Source of the DNA: Marinobacter goseongensis
GTDB taxonomy: Bacteria > Pseudomonadota > Gammaproteobacteria > Pseudomonadales > Oleiphilaceae
Length of the DNA stretch: 53,907 nucleotides
Direction: 5' to 3'
Assembly: GCF_023156235.1 (NCBI RefSeq)
Contig: NZ_JAKZAI010000017.1
Coordinates: 1 to 53,907 of the forward strand
Part shown: one piece after another, positions 16,133 to 26,135 of the stretch
How the letters are laid out: the number at the start of each line of letters is the position of its first letter
Numbering within the stretch: position 1 is the stretch's first letter
The notes under the pieces: generated by a model
Seen by the model: only the letters and a program-made list of their open reading frames with translations
Databases searched by the model: none
What the model was told of the DNA's origin: nothing
Made by a program: the position numbers and the translations under genes

Positions 16133-18097
16133 ATGAACAAACAAGGAACTCTGTCGCAGCAGGTAGAGGCTTACCACAACTGGAAGAAAGAACTGATCCG
16201 CCAGATCGGTCGATACCGTTTGTGGTTGCAGGACAACAACCTGTTCTCAGAGGATGTCAGCGGCCGTATTCGCCACGGTCTGGAACTGCTGATTGAAGAC
16301 GAGTTGACCATCGCCTTCGTGGGTGAATACTCCCGCGGTAAAACCGAATTGATCAACGCGCTGTTTTTCTCCGAGTATGGTCAGCGCATGCTGCCGTCCC
16401 AGGCCGGGCGGACCACCATGTGTCCCACCGAGCTGTTCTTTGATCGCACCGCCAACGCCAACTACCTGTTGCTGCTGCCGATCGAGACCCGCACCGGCGA
16501 TCTTTCCCTGCAGGACCTGCGCAGACAGCCGGAGCGCTGGGTCAAACACGACCTGGACGAGCGCAACCCGGATATCATGCGGGAAGTGCTGGCGGAAGTG
16601 GCCAGAGTCAAAAGCGTGTCGCCGGCCGAGGCGCGGGCACTCGGCTTCGACGAGGACATGCTCGAGCACGATCGCAACAACCCCGGCCATGTACTGGTAC
16701 CGGCCTGGCGCAATGCCCAGATCAGCATCCGCCATCCGCTCTTCGAGCGTGGCCTGCGCATTCTCGACACACCGGGGCTGAACGCCCTGGGCTCCGAGCC
16801 GGAACTCACCATCAGCATGCTGCCCCGGGCCCATGCGGTGATCTTCCTGCTCAGCGCCGATACCGGCGTGACCGCAAGCGACATGACCATCTGGAAAGAG
16901 CATATTGATACCGAGCATGCGGACCATCGCGCCGGCCGCTTTGCCGTGCTCAACAAGATCGACGTGCTGTGGGATGACCTGCAAGGTGACCAGCACACCC
17001 GCGACGCCATCGAGAAAGTACGCGACTATACCGCCGATCATCTGGGCATCCGCCATGGCGACGTGATCCCGCTATCCGCCAAACAGGGCCTGGTCGCGCG
17101 GGTGAGAAACAACACCGACCTGTTCGAGCGCTCCAATCTTGGTCAACTGGAGCAACTGATCATTCAGCGCATCCTGATGCACAAGGAACAGCTGATCACC
17201 CAGAGCCTGATCAACGACCTGCTGGGCATGCTGCAGAACAGTCAGGCCGCCATGCAGACCCGGCTCTATGCTCTCGAAGAGGAATTGCAGGCATGCTCCG
17301 GCGCTACCATGGACAAGGCCGCCCTGCGTCGCCTCGCCGACCGCGCCCAGAAAGATTACGACTTTTACTACAAGAAGCTGATTACCCTGCGCTCTAGCCG
17401 GCGCCTGATGGATTCCCAGGGCAACATGCTGAGAAAGCTGGTTAGTGAGGAGCGATTCGAAAGCCACGCTGACAAGGTGCGCCAGATGATGTCGAAAAGC
17501 TGGACCACCGCGGGCATGAACCGCGGCATGGACCACTTCTTCGAGCTGCTGGAAAGCGACCTCAACAATCTGATGAGCGAAGGTCAATTGGCCGAAAAGA
17601 TGGTCGGCGCCATCTATCGCCGCTACAACGAAGACACCCGGGCCCGGCACCTGGAACCGATTCCGCTGAGGTCGGGACGCCATGTCATTGCGATCCGCGA
17701 GCTGCGCAAAAAAGCCCGACGCTTCCGCATCAGCCCCAAAAACCTGCTGACCGAGCAGTCTGTGCTGGTGCGTCGCTTCTTCAACGTCATGGTGAACGAA
17801 GCCCGCACTCTGCACCAGCGCACCCGCGCCGATGTAGACCGCTGGCCCTCTGAGGCACTGCTGCCAATCATGCAGTATTCCATGGAACAGAAGCAGCTGC
17901 TGGAGCACCAGATCCGCCGCCTCAGGGACATGGTGCGCAGCGACCGTGACGGCCGCTCAGAGCGGGAACGCCTGCACAACACCATTACCGACCTGCGCCG
18001 CCAACTGGAACTGGCCGATGCCATGCAGCGCCAGATTCGCAAGCCGGCCCCCACGCTGATCCAGCAGAAAGTCGTGAACATCTCCGGCGCCGTCTGA
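16133..18097 (+). CDS. Dynamin-like large GTPase
   Basis: 654 residues. The GTPase signatures are complete: P-loop GEYSRGKTE (about 64-72), switch threonines in AGRTTMCPTE, DTPGLN (about 212), and LNKIDVLW with NKID near 274. An insertion of about 90 residues separates the switch from DTPG. From about 370 on it is helical, with coiled-coil regions at 395-420 and 600-640. Bacterial dynamin-like proteins remodel or protect membranes, some against phage or membrane stress. No clear membrane segment is visible, so membrane contact would be peripheral. The start at 16133 has AAGGAA nearby. It lies between yggT and metX, neighbours that are close together in pseudomonads, behind its own upstream terminator. 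Confidence 0.85.
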   Translation: MNKQGTLSQQVEAYHNWKKELIRQIGRYRLWLQDNNLFSEDVSGRIRHGLELLIEDELTIAFVGEYSRGKTELINALFFSEYGQRMLPSQAGRTTMCPTELFFDRTANANYLLLLPIETRTGDLSLQDLRRQPERWVKHDLDERNPDIMREVLAEVARVKSVSPAEARALGFDEDMLEHDRNNPGHVLVPAWRNAQISIRHPLFERGLRILDTPGLNALGSEPELTISMLPRAHAVIFLLSADTGVTASDMTIWKEHIDTEHADHRAGRFAVLNKIDVLWDDLQGDQHTRDAIEKVRDYTADHLGIRHGDVIPLSAKQGLVARVRNNTDLFERSNLGQLEQLIIQRILMHKEQLITQSLINDLLGMLQNSQAAMQTRLYALEEELQACSGATMDKAALRRLADRAQKDYDFYYKKLITLRSSRRLMDSQGNMLRKLVSEERFESHADKVRQMMSKSWTTAGMNRGMDHFFELLESDLNNLMSEGQLAEKMVGAIYRRYNEDTRARHLEPIPLRSGRHVIAIRELRKKARRFRISPKNLLTEQSVLVRRFFNVMVNEARTLHQRTRADVDRWPSEALLPIMQYSMEQKQLLEHQIRRLRDMVRSDRDGRSERERLHNTITDLRRQLELADAMQRQIRKPAPTLIQQKVVNISGAV

Positions 18098-18219
18098 GGC
18101 GCCCGGGCATCCGGCGGTTGCAGCCACCGGAGCCGGCCTTTAAACTGCTGGGCTGGCAAACACTCTCTCCCTGTGTTGCTCCGGACTTCCACTGACTGAA
18201 CCAGGAACCTGTCGCGCCG

Positions 18220-19368
18220 ATGCCCGATTCCCTGCCAACGGATTCTGTCGGGATAGTCACCCCGCAGACCCTACACTTTGACGCGCCGATCACTCTGGCG
18301 TGTGGGCAAACGCTGGAAAGCTACGATCTGGTGATCGAAACCTACGGTGAACTGAACGCCGACGCCAGCAACGCTGTATTGATCTGTCACGCGCTCAGCG
18401 GTAACCACCATGCCGCCGGCTACCACACCATGGACGAGCGCAAGCCAGGCTGGTGGGACAGCTGCATTGGCCCCGGCAAGCCCATCGATACCAACCGGTT
18501 TTTCGTGGTCAGCCTGAACAATCTGGGTGGCTGCCACGGCAGCACCGGCCCCAGCAGCATCAACCCGGCCACTGCACAGCCCTACGGCCCGGAGTTTCCG
18601 GTGATCACGGTCAGTGACTGGGTGCAAAGCCAGGCGCTGCTGGCGGACCGACTCGGCATCGCGTGCTGGGCCGCGGTCGTGGGCGGCTCCCTGGGCGGCA
18701 TGCAGGCGCTGCAGTGGAGCCTGGATTACCCGGACCGTCTCCGTCATGCAGTGGTGATCGCGTCCACCCCACGCCTGACGGCCCAGAACATCGCCTTCAA
18801 CGAGGTGGCGCGTCAGGCGATCACTTCGGATCGTGAATTTCACGACGGCCGCTACCAGGACTTCGAGGCACTGCCGCGCCGCGGCCTGATGCTGGCACGA
18901 ATGGTGGGGCACATTACCTACCTGTCCGATGCCTCCATGGGCGAAAAGTTCGGTCGCGAATTGCGGGACCAGGCCTACAAGTTCGGCTATGACGCAGAAT
19001 TCCAGGTGGAAAGTTACCTGCGCTATCAGGGCGAACGCTTTTCCGAAGTGTTTGACGCCAACACCTACCTGCTGATGACGCGGGCACTGGATTATTTTGA
19101 CCCGGCCTATGAGTTCGGCGGCGATCTGTCGAAAGCGCTGGCGGCGGCCCGCTGCGAATACCTGGTGTTGTCGTTCAGCACCGACTGGCGCTTCACCCCG
19201 GCGCGCTCGGAAGAAATGGTCAACGCCATGATTGCTGCCCGTAAACGGGTCAGTTACGCGGAAATCGACGCCCCCTGGGGCCACGATGCGTTTCTGATAC
19301 CCACCCCCCGCTACACCGACATCTTCACCGCCTACATGGACCGTGTCGCCAGAGAGGTGGGCGCATGA
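18220..19368 (+). CDS. metX: Homoserine O-acyltransferase MetX (probably succinyl-specific)
   Basis: 382 residues of the alpha/beta-hydrolase fold. The nucleophile lies in [12 protein letters not shown], the conserved SGNHHAAG and [14 protein letters not shown] stretches are present, and the catalytic His is in WGHDAFL near the C-terminus. It activates homoserine for methionine synthesis. The family was long labelled acetyltransferase; members paired with metW in proteobacteria have been shown to use succinyl-CoA, so that is the likely substrate here (inference). First gene of a six-gene group with overlapping stops and starts. No SAM riboswitch was recognised in the 120 bases upstream. Confidence 0.95.
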   Translation: MPDSLPTDSVGIVTPQTLHFDAPITLACGQTLESYDLVIETYGELNADASNAVLICHALSGNHHAAGYHTMDERKPGWWDSCIGPGKPIDTNRFFVVSLNNLGGCHGSTGPSSINPATAQPYGPEFPVITVSDWVQSQALLADRLGIACWAAVVGGSLGGMQALQWSLDYPDRLRHAVVIASTPRLTAQNIAFNEVARQAITSDREFHDGRYQDFEALPRRGLMLARMVGHITYLSDASMGEKFGRELRDQAYKFGYDAEFQVESYLRYQGERFSEVFDANTYLLMTRALDYFDPAYEFGGDLSKALAAARCEYLVLSFSTDWRFTPARSEEMVNAMIAARKRVSYAEIDAPWGHDAFLIPTPRYTDIFTAYMDRVAREVGA

Positions 19369-19967
19369 GACTGGATCTGGAAATTATTCAACAGTGGGTT
19401 CAGCCCGGCCACCGGGTACTTGATCTCGGTTGCGGTGACGGCACCCTGCTGGACTTCCTCCAGCGCGAACGGGGCGCCACCGGATTTGGGCTGGAGATCA
19501 ATCCGGATCACATCACCACCTGCATGGGGCGTGGCGTTGCGGTGATCGAACAGAACCTGGATACCCAGGGGCTGGGCAATTTCGAGGACCAGACTTTCGA
19601 CATCGTGCTGATGACCCAGGCACTGCAGGCCGTTCGCCGCCCGGATATGGTGCTGGATGAAATGCTGCGGGTCGGTCGTGAAGGTATCGTCACGTTCCCC
19701 AATTTTGCCCACTGGCGGCTGCGCTGGGGACTGACGTTTAAAGGGCGTATGCCCGAATCCGACGCGCTGCCGTATAAGTGGTATAACACCCCCAACATCC
19801 GCCTGTGCACTTTCAAGGATTTCGAAGCCCTGTGCCGGCAGAAGAACATTCGCATCAAGAGCCGGCGGGTGGTCGACGGGCAGCACCAGAACAGCTGGCT
19901 TGCCCGGTTGTGGCCCAACATGCTGGGGGAAATCGCCATTTACCGTATAACCCGGGAGACACCATGA
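19365..19967 (+). CDS. metW: Methionine biosynthesis protein MetW
   Basis: 200 residues. It is a SAM-dependent methyltransferase-fold protein with motif [17 protein letters not shown] near residue 20 and the family motifs [20 protein letters not shown] and [13 protein letters not shown]. MetW partners MetX; in some bacteria it is needed for full acyltransferase activity, so it may be an activator and not an enzyme in its own right. Its ATG overlaps the metX stop by four bases (ATGA), implying coupled translation and a fixed ratio of the two proteins. Confidence 0.94.
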   Translation: MRLDLEIIQQWVQPGHRVLDLGCGDGTLLDFLQRERGATGFGLEINPDHITTCMGRGVAVIEQNLDTQGLGNFEDQTFDIVLMTQALQAVRRPDMVLDEMLRVGREGIVTFPNFAHWRLRWGLTFKGRMPESDALPYKWYNTPNIRLCTFKDFEALCRQKNIRIKSRRVVDGQHQNSWLARLWPNMLGEIAIYRITRETP

Positions 19968-20413
19968 TGAGCAATCTCAAACATTGGCTGGGCATCGCGC
20001 TGATCTGCCTGTTTACCTTCAGCACCCCTGCCCACGCCGGCTCCAAGAACTTCGGTGACTATCAGGTGCACTACAGCGTGTTCCCCAGCACCTTTCTCAG
20101 CGCCGAGGTTGCTCAGGCCAACGACCTCAACCGCAGCAAGGGCATCGGCATCGTCAATATCGCCATCATGCGCGAGGGCGAAGACGGCGGCCTGGAGCCG
20201 GTATCGGGCCAGGTGGAAGGCAAGGTACTCAATGATATCCAGCAAACACGGTTTCTGCCTTTTCGGCGCATTCAGGAAGGCGACGCGGTCTACTTCATCG
20301 CGGAATACCAGTATCGCTCCGCGGAGCTGATGACTTTCCAGATCACCGCCCGCCCCACCGGCGGTGGCAAGGACCTGCCAATCCGGTTCGCCCACACACT
20401 GTTCAACGACTGA
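19964..20413 (+). CDS. DUF4426 domain exported protein
   Basis: 149 residues. Signal peptide to about residue 26 (STPAHAG), then a compact DUF4426 domain ([19 protein letters not shown], later IMREGEDG and a C-terminal [11 protein letters not shown]). In pseudomonads this family sits between metW and rdgB, as here; its function is unknown. ATGA overlap with metW; a second ATG directly follows. The periplasmic location is odd among cytoplasmic neighbours and suggests that the operon is held together by more than one pathway. Confidence 0.85.
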   Translation: MMSNLKHWLGIALICLFTFSTPAHAGSKNFGDYQVHYSVFPSTFLSAEVAQANDLNRSKGIGIVNIAIMREGEDGGLEPVSGQVEGKVLNDIQQTRFLPFRRIQEGDAVYFIAEYQYRSAELMTFQITARPTGGGKDLPIRFAHTLFND

Positions 20414-21030
20414 TGACAGACACTCATCGCAAGCTGGTGATTGCCAGCAACAACAAAGGCAAGATCGCGGAACTGACCGATCTTCTGAGTCCGTTGGGAC
20501 TGCAACCGGTAGCCCAGGGCGAGCTGGGAGTCAGTGAGGCGGAGGAGCCCGCCGTCACTTTCGTGGAGAACGCCATTCTCAAAGCCCGGCATGCGTCCCG
20601 CATCACCGGCCTGCCAGCCCTTGCCGACGACTCCGGGCTCGCGGTAGACGCCCTCGGTGGCGCCCCCGGCGTCCGCTCGGCGCGCTATGCCGGCGAACAG
20701 GCCAGTGACCGTGACAATATCGACGCGCTGCTCGCAGCCATCAACGATGTGCCGGAGGCTGACCGCGGCGCGCAGTTCCACTGTGTGCTGGTGTACTTGC
20801 GTCACGCCGACGACCCCACCCCGGTGATCTGCCACGGGCGCTGGCCAGGGCGCATTCTCAGCGCAACTCAAGGCGACGGTGGTTTCGGCTATGACCCGGT
20901 ATTCCTGGTACCGGAAACCGGAACCAGTGCGGCGGAACTGACGCGGGAACAGAAAGGCCGGATCAGTCATCGCGGCCGCGCTCTCGCCCAGTTGCTGACC
21001 CAGCTTGAGCAGGGAGCCAGCTCAGCGTGA
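20413..21030 (+). CDS. rdgB: XTP/dITP pyrophosphatase RdgB
   Basis: 205 residues of the HAM1/RdgB family. It removes deaminated purine nucleotides (XTP, dITP, ITP) from the pool. Motifs: [14 protein letters not shown] at the N-terminus, the metal site [27 protein letters not shown], and [12 protein letters not shown] near 155, with a C-terminal SHRGRAL. The start overlaps the previous stop as TGATG, and the end overlaps the hemW start. Confidence 0.96.
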   Translation: MTDTHRKLVIASNNKGKIAELTDLLSPLGLQPVAQGELGVSEAEEPAVTFVENAILKARHASRITGLPALADDSGLAVDALGGAPGVRSARYAGEQASDRDNIDALLAAINDVPEADRGAQFHCVLVYLRHADDPTPVICHGRWPGRILSATQGDGGFGYDPVFLVPETGTSAAELTREQKGRISHRGRALAQLLTQLEQGASSA

Positions 21031-22178
21031 CCGACACACCACGGGCGGACGTGGCACAGCTACCCCCGCTGAGCCTCTACCTGCACATGCCCTGGTGTGT
21101 CCGCAAGTGCCCCTACTGCGATTTCAATTCCCACGCCCTGGCCGGCGATATCCCCGAAACGCCCTACCTCCGTGCCCTTATCGAGGATCTGGACCAGGAC
21201 CTTGCGCTGGTTCAGGACCGCGCCATTCAGACGGTTTTCATTGGCGGCGGCACGCCCTCACTGATGTCCGCACCGTTTTATCGTGAGCTGTTCAGGGCCC
21301 TCCGCCAGCGGCTGGATTTTGCCCCGGACGTGGAAATCACCCTGGAAGCCAATCCGGGCACCCTGGAACAGGGCCGCTTTGAGGCTTTTCGCGGCGCCGG
21401 CATCAACCGTCTGTCACTGGGCATCCAGAGTTTCAATGCGGACCACCTGAAAGCACTGGGCCGGATTCACGATGACCGGGCTGCCCATCAGGCCATTGAG
21501 GCCGCCAGGGTTGCCGGGTTCGACAATTTCAACCTGGATCTGATGCACGGCCTCCCGGGGCAGACCCCGGAAAACGCCGTGGCGGATCTGGAAACGGCGC
21601 TGGCATGGCAGCCACCCCACCTTTCCTGGTACCAGCTGACCCTGGAGCCCAACACGGAATTCTACAGCCGCCCGCCGCCCTTGCCCGATGATGACCGCCT
21701 CTGGGAGATCTACCAGCGGGGGGGAGACTGCCTGCGGGCCCACGGCTTTCACGATTACGAAGTGTCCGCCTGGTCTCGCCCCGGCATGGCCTCACGCCAC
21801 AATCTGAACTACTGGACTTTCGGCGATTACCTGGCGCTGGGTGCCGGCGCCCACGGCAAGATCACCCGACCCGACTCGATCACACGTTACTGGAAAACGC
21901 GGCAGCCGACGGCGTACCTGAACCGCATTGGCAGCCGCACAGCGGGATCAGAAGTGATCGAGCAAGATGAGTTGCCGCTGGAATTCCTGATGAACGCTCT
22001 GCGGTTGACCGACGGCGTTGAAGAATCCCTGTTCCGAACAAGAACCGGTTTACCCCTGAGCACAGTTGCGGTAAAACTTAAACAGTTAAGGAAGGAACAT
22101 CTGTTAGACCCTGACCGAATCAAAACAACAGATCTGGGCCAGAGGTATCTCAACAGCCTGTTGGAGCGTTTTCTGTAA
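21027..22178 (+). CDS. hemW: Radical SAM heme chaperone HemW
   Basis: 383 residues. The CxxxCxxC iron-sulfur motif appears as [15 protein letters not shown], followed by the [11 protein letters not shown]-binding stretch, [10 protein letters not shown] and [12 protein letters not shown]. It resembles coproporphyrinogen oxidase HemN but lacks its N-terminal extension, as HemW proteins do; HemW binds heme and delivers it to respiratory proteins. The start is GTG at 21027, overlapping the rdgB stop. Its own stop overlaps the next start (TAATG). Confidence 0.94.
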   Translation: MTDTPRADVAQLPPLSLYLHMPWCVRKCPYCDFNSHALAGDIPETPYLRALIEDLDQDLALVQDRAIQTVFIGGGTPSLMSAPFYRELFRALRQRLDFAPDVEITLEANPGTLEQGRFEAFRGAGINRLSLGIQSFNADHLKALGRIHDDRAAHQAIEAARVAGFDNFNLDLMHGLPGQTPENAVADLETALAWQPPHLSWYQLTLEPNTEFYSRPPPLPDDDRLWEIYQRGGDCLRAHGFHDYEVSAWSRPGMASRHNLNYWTFGDYLALGAGAHGKITRPDSITRYWKTRQPTAYLNRIGSRTAGSEVIEQDELPLEFLMNALRLTDGVEESLFRTRTGLPLSTVAVKLKQLRKEHLLDPDRIKTTDLGQRYLNSLLERFL

Positions 22179-22711
22179 TGGACATTGTGAACATCATCCG
22201 ATCCCTGCCGGGCCGACTGAAGCTCGGCGTGATCGTGACGACCCTGATGCTGGCAGCCCTGCTGGTAATCAACCAGCCACTTCAGACCAGCTCAGCGCCC
22301 CAGGGCATCGTGAGCTATCAACTGGCGGCTACCGCCGATCAGTCCATGGCCATCCTCAGGAGCTGGCGAGGCGACGCCATGGTCTGGGCCCAGGTTTCGC
22401 TCTGGCTCGATTTCCTGCTGGTGCCGGCTTACGTGTTCACCTTGCTGATGCTGACCAACCAGCTGACGCAGGATCGTCCCGGGGTGCGTGAACGCAACGT
22501 GGCGCGCTGGGTGCGAGCTCTGTTCGTGAGTGCCGGCATCAGCGACGTGGCGGAAAACATCCTGCTGCTGAACAACCTCAACCCGCCCACAGACAGCCTG
22601 AGCCTGTCGGCCACGCTCTGCGCGCTGGTCAAGTTCACCGGTTTATTGCTGGGAATCGCGGGGCTTGTAATCATCCGGGCCGCAAGGCGTCACCCGCTGG
22701 CTCACGGATAA
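22178..22711 (+). CDS. Hypothetical four-helix membrane protein
   Basis: 177 residues with about four predicted membrane segments (near residues 17-33, 70-92, 108-125 and 145-168). The first loop (about 35-68) is likely periplasmic. I recognise no family. It is the last gene of the metX-metW-DUF4426-rdgB-hemW group and overlaps hemW by one base, so it is translated from the same message. It ends 17 bases before the convergent trmB gene. No cofactor motif is visible. Confidence 0.75.
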   Translation: MDIVNIIRSLPGRLKLGVIVTTLMLAALLVINQPLQTSSAPQGIVSYQLAATADQSMAILRSWRGDAMVWAQVSLWLDFLLVPAYVFTLLMLTNQLTQDRPGVRERNVARWVRALFVSAGISDVAENILLLNNLNPPTDSLSLSATLCALVKFTGLLLGIAGLVIIRAARRHPLAHG

Positions 22712-22728
22712 CGCCCGACCACGGCCGT

Positions 22729-23445
22729 TCAGTTGGTGCGGTGGAAGAGCAGATCCCATACTCCGTGGCCGAGGCGCTCCCCGCGCTTCTCGAATTTGGT
22801 GATGGGGCGATCGTCCGGGCGCGGTGAGAACTGGCCGGGCTCCTGGGTGTTCGCGAAGCCCTCCGACCCACTCATCACCTCCATCATGTGTTCGGAGTAG
22901 TTTTCCCAGTCTGTCGCCAGGTGTAATACCCCACCGACCCTCAACTTGTGACGAATGCGCTGAACAAACTCGGGCTGAACCAGCCGCCGCTTGTTGTGAC
23001 GCTTCTTGTGCCAGGGGTCCGGGAAAAATACCATCACCCGGTCGAGGCAGGCATCCGGCAGGCACAGATCAATCACATCATTGGCGTCAATGGCGTACAC
23101 CCGCACATTCTCCAGCTTGCGGTCTTCCACCTCTTTTAACAGGGCGCCGACGCCGGGCAGATGCACCTCCACACCAATGAAGTCCTGCTCAGGGGCGGCT
23201 TCCGCCATATCCGCCAGCGACTTGCCCATACCGAAGCCGATCTCCAGATTGAGCATGGCATCGCGGCCGAACACCTCGCGGGGGTCGATCATGCCCTGCT
23301 CCCGGGTGAGACCATACACCGGCCAGCTGCGCTCGTAGGCTTTTTTCTGGCCCTCCGTCATGCGTCCCTGACGCAGCACAAAGCTGCGAATTCCCCGGCG
23401 GGTTGTGACGGGTGATTCGTTGGACAGATCTTTCTCATCGGTCAT
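22729..23445 (-). CDS. trmB: tRNA (guanine-N7)-methyltransferase
   Basis: 238 residues. It forms m7G46 in tRNA using SAM. Motifs include the SAM site [16 protein letters not shown], the acidic-basic [15 protein letters not shown], and the C-terminal [18 protein letters not shown]. coli TrmB is 239 residues, so this is full length. ATG start at 23445. It lies beside comM on the same strand, 75 bases apart, and is convergent with the metX operon. Confidence 0.96.
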   Translation of the reverse strand: MTDEKDLSNESPVTTRRGIRSFVLRQGRMTEGQKKAYERSWPVYGLTREQGMIDPREVFGRDAMLNLEIGFGMGKSLADMAEAAPEQDFIGVEVHLPGVGALLKEVEDRKLENVRVYAIDANDVIDLCLPDACLDRVMVFFPDPWHKKRHNKRRLVQPEFVQRIRHKLRVGGVLHLATDWENYSEHMMEVMSGSEGFANTQEPGQFSPRPDDRPITKFEKRGERLGHGVWDLLFHRTN

Positions 23446-23519
23446 CGGTCTTCCTCAACCGCGGGCAGCGGATTCAAGTTCTAAAAATAGTAACCGACAG
23501 TTTACCAGAGAGAGCGGTT

Positions 23520-25043
23520 TCAGGTTGATACCAAAGAGCTGCGGGACTGCTGCCGGTCCAGCTTCCGATACCCCAGTGCCTCGACCAGGTGGCCACTGGC
23601 AATGCGCTCGCAACCGTCAAGATCCGCAAGCGTTCGTGCTACCCGCAAAATCCGGTGCAGTGCCCGCGCCGACAGCCCCAGTTTCTCCAGGGCGCCGGAC
23701 AGCAAGGTCTCGCCCTGACGGTCCAGGCGACAATGGGTGTGCAGCGCGGCCCCGGCCAGGGACGCGTTGACCGCACCGCGCCGGAGCTGACGATCCCGGG
23801 CTTCCGCCACACGGGCACGAACCAAGGCACTGGATTCACCATCCTGCTGGCGCTGCATCAACACCTCACTGCCCTGCACCGGAACCTCCACATGGAGGTC
23901 AAACCGATCCAGCAGGGGGCCCGATACCTTGCCGCGATACCGCATTACCTGCTGGGGTGTGCACTGGCACTCTATGGTGGGGTGGCCGTTGTAGCCGCAG
24001 GGGCACGGATTCATCGCCCCCACCACCTGGAATCGCGCCGGAAAGGTTACCTGGCGGGCCGCACGGCTGATCGCAATTTCGCCACTCTCCATGGGCTCAC
24101 GCAGCACTTCCAGGACCCGACGTTCAAACTCCGGTAATTCGTCCAGAAACAGTACGCCGCGATGGGCGAGTGAGATTTCCCCCGGTCGCGGACTGCTGCC
24201 GCCACCCACCATGGCCACCGCCGAAGCTGTGTGATGCGGCGACCGGAACGGCGGCTGACGCCAACCGCCGTTCCGGTCCGCTAGCCCCGCCACGGAGTGC
24301 ACGCTGGCCACTTCCAACGCAGCGTCTGTGGTTAACGGCGGCAGAATGCCCGGCAAGCGACTGGCCAACATACTTTTCCCGGTCCCTGGCGGGCCAAAAA
24401 AAAGCAGGTTGTGGGCACCCGCGGCGGCCACCTCGAGCGCTCGGCGAGGCACGCTCTGCCCGCGGACATCGGCCAGATCGGGGCCTGCCTGGTCATTCCG
24501 GCCCAACTCCTCGGCCGGCACCGGCACCAGCCTGGCGCGGCCACACAGATGCTCGCACACGGTCAGTATGTGGGCTGCCGCCAATACATCGTCCTCACTT
24601 GCCAGGGCCGCCTCCGCTGCATTCGCCTGCGGCACCAGCAGGCGGCGGCCCTCAGCACGGGCAGCCAGCACAGCAGGCAGCACACCTTTGAGTGGGCGCA
24701 ATGCGCCATCCAGGGACAGTTCGCCCAGAAACTCCACATCGATGAGGCTTTCTCGAGGTATCTGTCCGGACGCGGCGAGAATACCCAGCGCGATCGGCAG
24801 GTCAAAGCGACCGCCCTCTTTCGGCAGGTCTGCAGGCGCCAGATTGATGGTGATGCGACGGGCAGGGAATTCGAAACCGGCATTCAGCAGGGCACTGCGC
24901 ACCCGCTCTTTGCTTTCGCGCACGCCGGTTTCCGGGAGCCCGACGATGGACAGAGCCGGCAGACCACCGGACAGATGCACTTCAACCGTAACGGTCGGTG
25001 CAGACACGCCAATGCTGGCGCGGGAATGGACTATAGCTAACAT
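23520..25043 (-). CDS. comM: ComM/YifB-type AAA+ ATPase (Mg-chelatase-like)
   Basis: 507 residues. An N-terminal Lon-like S16 fold (about 20-140) precedes an AAA+ module with Walker A FGPPGTGKSMLASRLPGIL (about 215), Walker B GVLFLDELPEF, and a C-terminal helical lid (ARALHRILRVARTLADLDG). A four-cysteine knot (MNPCPCGYNGHPTIECQC) interrupts the module, typical of the family. ComM is a hexameric helicase that extends branch migration of donor DNA during natural transformation. Together with pilT it could serve DNA uptake, but the family is also present in non-transformable species. Confidence 0.94.
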   Translation of the reverse strand: MLAIVHSRASIGVSAPTVTVEVHLSGGLPALSIVGLPETGVRESKERVRSALLNAGFEFPARRITINLAPADLPKEGGRFDLPIALGILAASGQIPRESLIDVEFLGELSLDGALRPLKGVLPAVLAARAEGRRLLVPQANAAEAALASEDDVLAAAHILTVCEHLCGRARLVPVPAEELGRNDQAGPDLADVRGQSVPRRALEVAAAGAHNLLFFGPPGTGKSMLASRLPGILPPLTTDAALEVASVHSVAGLADRNGGWRQPPFRSPHHTASAVAMVGGGSSPRPGEISLAHRGVLFLDELPEFERRVLEVLREPMESGEIAISRAARQVTFPARFQVVGAMNPCPCGYNGHPTIECQCTPQQVMRYRGKVSGPLLDRFDLHVEVPVQGSEVLMQRQQDGESSALVRARVAEARDRQLRRGAVNASLAGAALHTHCRLDRQGETLLSGALEKLGLSARALHRILRVARTLADLDGCERIASGHLVEALGYRKLDRQQSRSSLVST

Positions 25044-25084
25044 GACGACCTTCCATGGTCAGTTTTTTACAAGCGGCAACCTGC

Positions 25085-25339
25085 TCAGGCGGGTGGCAGG
25101 CGTTTCTCCAGTTCAGCCACGCGCTTTTCCAGCGCATCGACTTTCTCCCGGGTCTTCATCAACACAGCCTGCTGCGCATCAAACTCATCCCGGGTTACCA
25201 GTTCCAGCCGGGACAGCACCGACATCACGGTGGCCCTCGCCTGGGTTTCAAAGTCTTCCCGGGCCGCACGGGCCATGTCGGGTACAAACTGGCCAAACTG
25301 CCCCTGCAGCTGGGTCAGAAAATCTTGCGGTCCTTTCAC
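25085..25339 (-). CDS. ubiK: Ubiquinone biosynthesis accessory factor UbiK
   Basis: 84 residues, the small BMFP/YqiC family. An amphipathic N-terminus (FLTQLQGQFGQFV) is followed by a C-terminal trimeric coiled coil (EKVDALEKRVAELEKRL). UbiK binds lipids and the UbiJ protein and supports aerobic ubiquinone synthesis. The start is GTG with AGAGGTGA just upstream. It lies 41 bases upstream of comM on the same strand and is divergent from glnK. Confidence 0.88.
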   Translation of the reverse strand: MKGPQDFLTQLQGQFGQFVPDMARAAREDFETQARATVMSVLSRLELVTRDEFDAQQAVLMKTREKVDALEKRVAELEKRLPPA

Positions 25340-25515
25340 GAAATCACCTCTCTGGCATCGACAATTCCCGGTCGCGACCGCGACTCAGCCGCCCGGAACG
25401 GACTCGCGGAAGTGTATCACATCGCAGGCCCTGCCATACTGTAGGCCGTCCGCAGTATAATGGCGGGGCGAAACGGTTGCCGCAGTGCGCCAATTTGGCT
25501 CGCTGCACACACCGT

Positions 25516-25532
25516 TGCTCTGTTTTGGTGCA
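25516..25532. promoter_or_regulatory. Likely NtrC enhancer site
   Basis: TGCTC-N7-GTGCA matches the NtrC consensus TGCAC-N7-GTGCA with one mismatch. It lies about 100 bp upstream of the predicted start of the sigma-54 transcript, the usual enhancer distance. Confidence 0.6.
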
Positions 25533-25581
25533 GCATAATGTTCCAAACTGGAGCGGCAGCTTCTCAAGCAACTGGTTTTAA

Positions 25582-26064
<483 letters not shown>

Positions 26065-26135
26065 CGACCGTCTGAATTCCCAATAGCCAACGCAAAAAAC
26101 TTATAACCTGAAAAGCCTCGTGCGGAGGGCTTCAT

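Noticed and set aside
18098..18219. SAM riboswitch upstream of metX
   Set aside because: The 120-base gap shows no recognisable SAM-I or SAM-II core.
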